Positions 1 to 5,335 of a stretch of DNA of 5,659 nucleotides are shown in pieces (position 1 is the stretch's first letter; the number at the start of each line of letters is the position of its first letter). A program made the position numbers and the translations under genes. Under the pieces are notes generated by a model that was not told where the DNA came from, did not search any database, and saw only the letters and a program-made list of their open reading frames with translations. The DNA comes from Oxalobacteraceae bacterium. Its GTDB lineage: Bacteria > Pseudomonadota > Gammaproteobacteria > Burkholderiales > Burkholderiaceae_D. The stretch is taken from contig CANFGA010000236.1 of NCBI GenBank assembly GCA_947446335.1, positions 1 to 5,659 of the forward strand. Direction: 5' to 3'.

Positions 1-647
1 CCTGGCTGGAGAAAAAGCCCGACGACTTCAAGGCCAGCAAGGACAGTTTCGTGCAAGCGGCAGTGGCCATGTACGATGCCGACATGAAGAAGGAAGCGGC
101 AGAAGAAGAGCTGGGCGGCAATCTGCAACAAGCCTACGCCACCTACATGAAGGCCAAGATCGCCTACATGAAGAGCCGCGGCCTGGCCGTCTATCCAGAT
201 GCAAACAGCACGCTGCGCGTCACGTTCGGGCGCATTGCAGGGCGCGACCACGGCGCCGATGGCACCACATGGACGCCGTTCACGACGGTCAAGGGCGTGC
301 TGGCGAAAAACACCGGCAGCGGCGAATTCAATGCGCCCAAGGCCCAACTGGACGCGATCGCAGCCAAGGACTTCGGCAAGTACATCGCCCCTGAGCTGAA
401 AACGGTGCCGGTCAACTTCCTGGCCACGCTCGACATCACCGGCGGCAATTCGGGTTCGGCGGCATTGAATGCGCAGGGCGAATTCATCGGCCTCGCCTTC
501 GACGGCACGCTCGATTCGATCATTTCGGATTGGGATTACAACCAGGCCAACACGCGCTCGATCCAGGTCGACCTGCGCTACATGCTGTGGAACATGCAGC
601 ACGTCGACCATGCCGACAATTTGCTCAAGGAAATGGGCGCCGAGTAA
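1..647 (+). CDS. S46-family serine dipeptidyl-peptidase (DPP7/DPP11 type), C-terminal part
   Basis: This is the last 214 residues of a protein whose start lies before the window; the frame is open from base 3 and stops at TAA 645-647. S46 peptidases are chymotrypsin-fold exopeptidases, normally about 700 residues and exported, that release dipeptides from peptide N-termini. The diagnostic stretch is TGGNSGSAALNAQGEFIGLA, with the catalytic serine at visible residue 150 (codon 450-452), followed by FDG and the family's C-terminal RSIQVDLRYMLWNM. The catalytic His and Asp, and any signal peptide, lie upstream. The residue 18 after the catalytic Ser is Gly (504-506). In characterised Bacteroidetes enzymes Gly there marks DPP7-like hydrophobic P1 preference and Arg marks DPP11-like Asp/Glu preference, so DPP7-like specificity is inferred. 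The usual Pro after GNSGS is Ala here. The gene converges on fahA and shares a terminator with it. The family call is firm; substrate preference is not. Confidence 0.93.
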   Translation, partial: WLEKKPDDFKASKDSFVQAAVAMYDADMKKEAAEEELGGNLQQAYATYMKAKIAYMKSRGLAVYPDANSTLRVTFGRIAGRDHGADGTTWTPFTTVKGVLAKNTGSGEFNAPKAQLDAIAAKDFGKYIAPELKTVPVNFLATLDITGGNSGSAALNAQGEFIGLAFDGTLDSIISDWDYNQANTRSIQVDLRYMLWNMQHVDHADNLLKEMGAE

Positions 648-662
648 CAGTCAAATTAACCC

Positions 663-703
663 GAAAAAAGCCACGCCCATGAAAACGGTGCGTGGCTTTT
701 TTC
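663..703. terminator. Bidirectional rho-independent terminator
   Basis: A perfect 14-base-pair inverted repeat pairs 663-676 (GAAAAAAGCCACGC) with 690-703 (GCGTGGCTTTTTTC) around a 13-base loop. The GC-rich core GCCACGC/GCGTGGC is flanked by an A-tract on one side and a T-tract on the other, so each strand reads as stem followed by six U residues. It sits 15 bases after the peptidase stop and 33 bases beyond the fahA stop, between convergent genes, so it can end transcription from both sides. Confidence 0.92.
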
Positions 704-736
704 ATTTCAAGTGCGCCGGAGCGCCGGCATGAGGTG

Positions 737-2029
737 TCATCTTGCCGCGACCAGCGTGCCGGCGCAGGCGCCGAAACCGATGCGGCGCATGCCTTCACGT
801 TCGCAATAGCCGCGCAAGATGATGGTGTCGCCATCGTGCAAAAAGGTGCGACTTTCGCCATTGGCGAGCTGCAGCGCGTGCTTGCCGCCGTCGCTCAATT
901 CCAGCAGCGAACCGGCTTGCTGCGGCGCCGGCCCGGACAGCGTGCCGGTGCCGAGCAAGTCGCCGCTGCACAGGTTGCAGCCATTGACGGTGTGGTGCGC
1001 AATCAATTGCGCCACCGTCCAGTAGGCGTCGCGGTAGTTCGAGCGGCTCAAGCGCTCGGCCGGCATCCCGGCCTGCTGCATCGCCGCCGTCTGCAGCCAC
1101 ACTTCGAGCGTGATGTCGATCGCCCCGCGCGCGCGATTGCCGGCCGAATCGAGATACGGCAGCGGCGCCGGATCGGCGGCGGGTCGCAAGAACGGCACCC
1201 GAAATGGCTGCAAGGCTTCGAGCGTGACGATCCACGGCGACAAGGTGGTAGCGAAATTTTTCGACAGGAACGGTCCCAGCGGCTGGTATTCCCAGGCCTG
1301 GATGTCGCGCGCGCTCCAGTCGTTGAGCAGCGTGAAACCGAACAGATGATCCTCGGCCTCTTCGATCGACACCGGATCGCCCGGCGCGTTCGGGACCGCG
1401 ATGATGGCGCCCAGTTCCAGTTCGTAATCGAGGCGCTGCGACGGGCCGAAAGTCGGTGTCGATGCACCCGCCGCCATGGTCTGGCCGCGCGGCCGGAAAA
1501 AACTGTGGCCGCTGACCCGGATCGACGATGCGCGGCCATGGTAGCCGACCGGCACCCATTTGTAATTGGGCAGCAAGGGGTTCTCGGGCCGGAACAGCTT
1601 GCCCACCGTCCTCGCATGGTGAATGCCGCTATAGAAGTCGGTGTAATCGCCGATCTGGCACGGCAAGCTCATCTGGGCATCGCTCTGCGCCAGCAGCGCC
1701 CCGCTGGCCTGCCATTCGGCTTGGCTAGCGCTGCCCGCGGCCAGGCCGCTTGAAATCGCCACCCGCAGCGCCTCGCGCACCGCGCGCCCGCTCGCCATCA
1801 GGCGGTTCATGTCATTGGAATCGATCAATCTGGCGCGTTGCAAGTCGAGCACCTGATCGCCGATGGCGACGCCGATGCAGTCATCGGTGTCGGTGGCGCG
1901 CCGGAAACGCCCGAACGGCAAGTTCTGGATAGGGAAATCGGTATCCGGATCGTTGGCCGACTCGACCCAGCTGCGCAGCGCCGGATCGCGGCTGCGCTTC
2001 AAGGCCGTATCCAGGCTCGGGCTCGTCAT
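737..2029 (-). CDS. fahA: Fumarylacetoacetase (fumarylacetoacetate hydrolase)
   Basis: This cytosolic enzyme hydrolyses fumarylacetoacetate to fumarate and acetoacetate, the last step of tyrosine/phenylalanine breakdown via homogentisate. The 430-residue product matches the family length (about 420). An N-terminal SH3-like domain covers roughly residues 1-120 and the catalytic FAH domain follows. By alignment from memory to mouse FAH, metal ligands are Asp131 (DYTDFYS), Glu203 and Glu205 (DYELELG) and Asp237 (NDWSARD). The catalytic dyad is His138 (HHARTVGKLFRP) and Glu377 (GSLLELS), with Lys257 (FLSKNF), Arg147 and Tyr163 in the active site; all are intact. The frame stays open upstream to an ATG at 2110, but that extension lies inside the VOC gene and does not look like the family. 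The start at ATG 2029-2027 (MTSPSLDTAL) overlaps the VOC stop as ATGA and has AAGGA nine bases upstream. It is the last gene of the operon, read into the terminator at 663-703. Confidence 0.97.
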   Translation of the reverse strand: MTSPSLDTALKRSRDPALRSWVESANDPDTDFPIQNLPFGRFRRATDTDDCIGVAIGDQVLDLQRARLIDSNDMNRLMASGRAVREALRVAISSGLAAGSASQAEWQASGALLAQSDAQMSLPCQIGDYTDFYSGIHHARTVGKLFRPENPLLPNYKWVPVGYHGRASSIRVSGHSFFRPRGQTMAAGASTPTFGPSQRLDYELELGAIIAVPNAPGDPVSIEEAEDHLFGFTLLNDWSARDIQAWEYQPLGPFLSKNFATTLSPWIVTLEALQPFRVPFLRPAADPAPLPYLDSAGNRARGAIDITLEVWLQTAAMQQAGMPAERLSRSNYRDAYWTVAQLIAHHTVNGCNLCSGDLLGTGTLSGPAPQQAGSLLELSDGGKHALQLANGESRTFLHDGDTIILRGYCEREGMRRIGFGACAGTLVAAR

Positions 2030-2565
2030 TTGCTCAGGTCCTTGGCGTGCAAGAAGGCGGCTTGCCTCGGTGCACGCTTGGTGAGCGACCATTCTTCCAA
2101 CATTGCCCATTTCACGGCATCGAGCCGCGCCAGCAGCGCCGCTTCATCCGGGTCGGGGCAAGCGAGTTCCAGCCGGTGGCCGCTCGGGTCGAAAAAATAG
2201 ATCGAATGAAAGGCGCCATGGTCGGTGACGCCCAGCACGTCGACGCCGTTCTGCTCCAGATGCTGCTTGAAGGCAAGCAATTGGGCGCGGTCCTTGAGCT
2301 TGAAGGCGATGTGCTGGACCCAGTTTGGCGTATTCGGATCGCGCCCCATCTCGGGCCGGGTCGGCAGCTCGAAAAAGGCCAGCACATTGCCCATGCCGGC
2401 ATCGAGAAAAATGTGCATGTACGGGTCCGGTTCGCCGGTCGACGGCACCCGGTCTTCGGCGATCGCCAGCACGAAGTCCATGTCGAGCATTTTCTTGTAC
2501 CACAGCACGGTTTCCTTGGCATCCTTGCAACGGTAAGCAACGTGGTGGATTTTTTCGATTTTCAT
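2026..2565 (-). CDS. VOC (glyoxalase/extradiol dioxygenase fold) metalloenzyme of unknown substrate
   Basis: The 179-residue protein has the paired beta-alpha-beta-beta-beta repeats of the vicinal oxygen chelate superfamily. Repeat one spans about residues 4-68 (from IHHVAYRC to LAFFELP) and repeat two about 82-135 (from WVQHIAF to HRLELACP). Candidate metal ligands at the four canonical places are His8, Glu66, His85 and Glu133, the H-E-H-E arrangement of glyoxalase I; extradiol dioxygenases use only two His and one Glu. A 45-residue C-terminal tail follows (MLEEWSLTKRAP region), so the protein is longer than a bare single-domain VOC protein. There is no signal peptide or membrane segment, so it is cytosolic. 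Its ATG overlaps the hpd stop and its TGA overlaps the fahA start, both as ATGA. Such proteins are often labelled dioxygenase, but the substrate is unknown. Context suggests a role in tyrosine/homogentisate catabolism, for example isomerising or detoxifying an intermediate; that is inference. Confidence 0.9.
   Translation of the reverse strand: MKIEKIHHVAYRCKDAKETVLWYKKMLDMDFVLAIAEDRVPSTGEPDPYMHIFLDAGMGNVLAFFELPTRPEMGRDPNTPNWVQHIAFKLKDRAQLLAFKQHLEQNGVDVLGVTDHGAFHSIYFFDPSGHRLELACPDPDEAALLARLDAVKWAMLEEWSLTKRAPRQAAFLHAKDLSK
2039..2043 (-). promoter_or_regulatory. Ribosome binding site of fahA
   Basis: The minus strand reads AAGGA here, nine bases before the ATG at 2029. It lies inside the last codons of the VOC gene. 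It supports the internal start at 2029 over the upstream ATG at 2110 and fits translational coupling through the ATGA overlap. Confidence 0.65.
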
Positions 2566-3668
2566 GACATCTCCTTGCTTGGCACCGGATGGATCACGCC
2601 GCGCTTGATCTGGTCGCGCTCGATCGACTCGAACAGCGCCTTGAAGTTGCCTTCGCCAAAACCATCGTCGCCCTTGCGCTGGATGAATTCGAAGAAGACC
2701 GGCCCCAGCATCGTTTCCGAAAAGATTTGCAGCAGCAGACGCTTTTCACCACCGTTGTCGCCGGCATTGCTGACGCCGTCGAGCAAGATGCCGCGCGTTT
2801 GCAGTGCGGCGACCGGTTCGCCGTGACCGGGCAAGCGCCCTTCCAGCATCTCGTAATAGGTCGCCGGCGGCGCACTCATCAAGGGTACGCCAGCCTGGCG
2901 CAGGCTATCGACGCTGGCGATGATGTCATCGGTGACCAGCGCGATGTGCTGTATGCCCTCGCCGCTGAACTGCATCAGGAATTCCTCGATCTGACCGCCG
3001 CTGCCGTTCGCTTCTTCGTTGAGCGGAATGCGGATCTTGCCGTCCGGCGCGGTCAACGCACGCGATGTCAAGCCGGTGTATTCGCCCTTGATGTCGAAGT
3101 AGCGGATTTCACGGAAGTTGAAGATGCGCTCATAAAAGCTGGCCCAATAACGCATGCGGCCGTGATAGACGTTGTGAGTCAGGTGATCGATCAATTTCAA
3201 TCCATGGCCGACCGGATGGCGGGGCACGCCGTCGATGAATTCGAAGTCGATGTCGTAGATCGCGCGGCCTTCATCGAAGCGATCGATCAGGTATAGCGGC
3301 GCGCCGCCGATGCCCTTGATGGCAGGCAGGCGCAATTCCATCGGACCGGTTTCCAGCTCCAACGGCTGGGCGCCCAGTGCCAGCGCGCGCGCATAGGCTT
3401 GCGGCGCATTCTTGACCCGAAACGCCATGCCGCAAGCCGACGGGCCATGTTCGGCCGCGAAGAATGACGCCACGCTGGCCGGTTCATGGTTGACGATGAA
3501 GTTGATGTCGCCCTGGCGGTACAAGGCCACGTCCTTCGAGCGATGCAGCGCGACCTTGGTAAAGCCCAGCATCTCGAACACCGGTTCCAGCGTGTTCGGC
3601 ATCGGGGAGGCGAACTCGACGAATTCAAAGCCCATCAGCCCCATCGGATTCTCAAAAAGATCAGCCAT
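2562..3668 (-). CDS. hpd: 4-hydroxyphenylpyruvate dioxygenase
   Basis: This Fe(II) enzyme converts 4-hydroxyphenylpyruvate and O2 to homogentisate and CO2, the second step of tyrosine catabolism after transamination. The 368-residue product is close to the Pseudomonas-type enzyme in length and sequence, from MADLFENPMGLMGFEFVEFA onward. It has two VOC-type domains, an N-terminal one at about 10-135 and a catalytic one at about 155-345. The facial triad is His162 (LIDHLTHNV), His241 (GIQHIAL) and Glu327 (VFFEFIQ), matching His161/His240/Glu322 of the Pseudomonas fluorescens protein. The spacing difference is explained by a four-residue longer loop near residues 301-308 (NAGDNGGE). The C-terminal helix that closes the active site (GFGEGNFKALFESIERDQ) is present. 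The frame is open upstream to 3824, but ATG 3668-3666 is chosen because family similarity begins there and AAAGGA lies six bases before it. First gene of the hpd-VOC-fahA operon; its TGA overlaps the next ATG. Confidence 0.98.
   Translation of the reverse strand: MADLFENPMGLMGFEFVEFASPMPNTLEPVFEMLGFTKVALHRSKDVALYRQGDINFIVNHEPASVASFFAAEHGPSACGMAFRVKNAPQAYARALALGAQPLELETGPMELRLPAIKGIGGAPLYLIDRFDEGRAIYDIDFEFIDGVPRHPVGHGLKLIDHLTHNVYHGRMRYWASFYERIFNFREIRYFDIKGEYTGLTSRALTAPDGKIRIPLNEEANGSGGQIEEFLMQFSGEGIQHIALVTDDIIASVDSLRQAGVPLMSAPPATYYEMLEGRLPGHGEPVAALQTRGILLDGVSNAGDNGGEKRLLLQIFSETMLGPVFFEFIQRKGDDGFGEGNFKALFESIERDQIKRGVIHPVPSKEMS
2571..2576 (-). promoter_or_regulatory. Ribosome binding site of the VOC gene
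   Basis: The minus strand reads AAGGAG five bases before the ATG at 2565, a near-ideal Shine-Dalgarno. It lies within the last codons of hpd (Lys-Glu) and fixes the start of the VOC gene at the ATGA overlap. Confidence 0.85.
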
Positions 3669-3674
3669 GGCAGT

Positions 3675-3680
3675 TCCTTT
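3675..3680 (-). promoter_or_regulatory. Ribosome binding site of hpd
   Basis: The minus strand reads AAAGGA six bases upstream of the ATG at 3668. It decides the start against the in-frame ATG at 3683 and the longer open frame reaching 3824. Confidence 0.8.
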
Positions 3681-3797
3681 CATTGGATGTTCAGGAAGCG
3701 CCCGCAGCCAGGGGCGCATTGCGATCCCGTGATCAAACCGGTGATGAAATTTTACTGCGATTTTTCTTGCTGCGGATTTCCATTGATTTTTAGGGCC

Positions 3798-3823
3798 TGC
3801 CGGTTGCGCGCTGCGGCCCGGCA
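3798..3823. repeat. Small GC-rich inverted repeat after the PLP enzyme gene
   Basis: TGCCGG at 3798-3803 pairs with CCGGCA at 3818-3823 around a 14-base GC-rich interior. It lies 16 bases past the stop of the PLP enzyme gene. No U-tract follows on the minus strand (the sequence continues GGCCCTAAAAATC), so it is not a classical intrinsic terminator. It might pause polymerase or protect the transcript end, or be coincidental in GC-rich DNA. Confidence 0.35.
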
Positions 3824-3838
3824 ATCAGATTGCAACGA

Positions 3839-5332
3839 TCACATTGCGGCGACCAGTTCGGCGATCCGGTCCAGCGCCGCCAGCGCATCGGCGATCACCG
3901 CGTCCACGCCGCGCCCGCTGCACGCATCGACGATCATCGGCGCGCTCACGCACAATCGCAATGCGCTCGATTCGATGCCGGCGCGGCTGATGCAGGGCAC
4001 CGGCTGGCCGAGCTGAAAGCGGCGCTGGCCCTGGCCAGCTGCGCGCAATTGCCGGTACAGGCGTTCGATATCCGGGCGCGGGCGCGGCAGCGGCGCCCCC
4101 CGCTGAAGCACCAGGAAGGGAAAGATGGTTTGCTCGTCATCCCAGCTGCCCGGGCAACCGAGCGCGGCGCGAGCTAGCGGCGCCACCGGCAGCGCGTCGA
4201 GACCAGGATCGTTTGCCAGGCGGCTGCGCAGCGCCTGTCCAAAACGCTGCAGGAAGGCGGCAATCGATGGCGCGGGAATCGCGTTCAATGCGCGCAGTTC
4301 GGCCAACGCCGCTTGCCAGCGCAGCAGCAGACCGAAGTTGGCGCCGCGCGGCAATGACTCTGCCGCCGGCCAGGCGGCGGGCCAGTCGGCTCGGCTCGAA
4401 TAAGCGCCGACCGACGGCGCCAAAGGCTGCTCCCGGTAGCGCGCGGCGACGCCGGGCGGCACCAGCAAGGCGCCGCAAAAAGTGGGACCCGCCAGAAATT
4501 TGGATCCGGTCAGCGCGACCATGCAATCGTGCGCCAGATAAGCGGCCAGTGTCGCCGGCGCGAGCCGGAACTGGCAAGCGTCGACCAGCACCTCGAGTTG
4601 CGCCGGCCAGCGCCGCTTCAAGGCCAGAGCGGTGTCGATCGAGGGTGCGATCAAGCCGGTCTTGCTGACATCGGTCAACACCAGCAGCACCCGCCGACCG
4701 GACTGTACAGCGCGCTCGACGCTGGCCACGCAAGCGGCGTCGACCAGATCTGGATCGATCAATGCGCCATCGGCAGTGCGCAGCGCCAGCGACACCAGTT
4801 CGCCTTGCACCGCAATACGTCGATCGTCCAGCAACGCGCCCTGGACAACGGCGGCGCCAGCGGCCGCGCGGCGATTGAAATGCCGGCCCTGCAATGCCGC
4901 CGGCACGCCGCTGCCAGTCTCCAGGTCGGCCACCATGACCGTGCACTGCGGCCTGAGCCATTGCGATGCCAGCAAATGCAAGTCGGTGCCCGATGCAGCC
5001 AGGATTACCCCGGCCTCGGGATCGCACGGATCGCACTGCGCCAGCAAATCGGCGCGCAACTGCCGTGCGTGCGAGGCGTAGATGGTGGCAGCCGCATCGG
5101 TACCAGCATGCCGCTGCAACTGCGCCAGCAAGCTCTGGCGCAGCGCATCGGCGGCAGCCATCCCGGTGCGAGAAATGCTGGACGCAGTCGACGAGCCGAG
5201 CGCGACCAGATCCGGATCCGGGCAGGGCCGGCAACCGTAGAGCGACAAACCGGACACCGGATCGAGCGCGATGCGCGCATCGCCACCCGACACCAGCAGC
5301 GTGGCCGTATCGGGCAAGCTGACCGTGTCCAC
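3839..5332 (-). CDS. Fold-type I PLP-dependent enzyme, aminotransferase class V/cysteine desulfurase-like, function unknown
   Basis: The 497-residue protein shows the order of motifs of class V-like PLP enzymes. There is a phosphate-binding loop (AASGTDLHLLA, about 112-122). An Asp251 in LVDACQFR would contact the PLP pyridine nitrogen, with Gln254 next to it. The Schiff-base lysine is Lys278 in ALTGSKFLAGPTFCGALLVP. A C-terminal ALRLCVSAP follows, whose Arg459 would bind a substrate carboxylate. Two CxxC pairs (34-37 and 100-103) are unusual. No signal peptide or membrane segment is seen, so it should be cytosolic. The start is uncertain: the first start codon after the upstream stop is GTG 5332-5330, with no Shine-Dalgarno, and the next in-frame ATG is Met58, after the conserved-looking SSTASSISRTG segment, which argues for the GTG. 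The gene follows the ATP-grasp-like gene by three bases in the same frame. I do not recognise the family; kynureninase or a desulfurase cannot be claimed. Confidence 0.82.
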   Translation of the reverse strand: MDTVSLPDTATLLVSGGDARIALDPVSGLSLYGCRPCPDPDLVALGSSTASSISRTGMAAADALRQSLLAQLQRHAGTDAAATIYASHARQLRADLLAQCDPCDPEAGVILAASGTDLHLLASQWLRPQCTVMVADLETGSGVPAALQGRHFNRRAAAGAAVVQGALLDDRRIAVQGELVSLALRTADGALIDPDLVDAACVASVERAVQSGRRVLLVLTDVSKTGLIAPSIDTALALKRRWPAQLEVLVDACQFRLAPATLAAYLAHDCMVALTGSKFLAGPTFCGALLVPPGVAARYREQPLAPSVGAYSSRADWPAAWPAAESLPRGANFGLLLRWQAALAELRALNAIPAPSIAAFLQRFGQALRSRLANDPGLDALPVAPLARAALGCPGSWDDEQTIFPFLVLQRGAPLPRPRPDIERLYRQLRAAGQGQRRFQLGQPVPCISRAGIESSALRLCVSAPMIVDACSGRGVDAVIADALAALDRIAELVAAM

Positions 5333-5335
5333 GTG

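Larger units (their letters stand above)
3669..3838 (-). promoter_or_regulatory. Upstream region of the hpd operon (probable promoter and leader)
   Basis: This 170-base gap follows the PLP enzyme gene and precedes hpd, and is the only intergenic space large enough to hold the operon promoter. Its middle part (about 3740-3795) is clearly more AT-rich than the neighbours. On the minus strand a TAAAAT at 3754-3749 could serve as a -10 box, but there is no good TTGACA-like -35 at 17 or 18 bases, so it may need an activator. A short imperfect dyad, GATC-ACGG-GATC on the minus strand (3734-3723), lies in the leader and could be an operator half-site pair; this is weak. Location is well supported, the exact elements are not. 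Confidence 0.5.

Noticed and set aside
714..729. Tandem GCGCCGG-type repeat after the terminator
   Set aside because: Two copies of about seven bases are expected by chance in such GC-rich sequence.
692..1753. Long plus-strand open frame (353 codons) antisense to fahA
   Set aside because: It lies wholly opposite a firmly identified gene, has an Arg/Ala/Gln-rich composition typical of GC-rich shadow frames, resembles no family I know, and its start falls within the terminator hairpin.
2030..2110. N-terminal extension of fahA by 27 codons
   Set aside because: It lies inside the VOC gene in another frame; the ATGA overlap with AAGGA upstream and the known family length support the start at 2029.
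2047..2826. Plus-strand 259-codon frame across the VOC and hpd genes
   Set aside because: It is antisense to two well-supported genes and their overlap, with no recognisable domain.
3669..3824. N-terminal extension of hpd by 52 codons
   Set aside because: The extension has no family similarity, and the ribosome binding site and the conserved MADLFENP start point to 3668.
4137..5234. Minus-strand 365-codon frame overlapping the PLP enzyme in another phase
   Set aside because: It is extremely Arg/Gly/Ala-rich with no motifs; the other phase holds the SGTD, DACQ and TGSK motifs in the right order.
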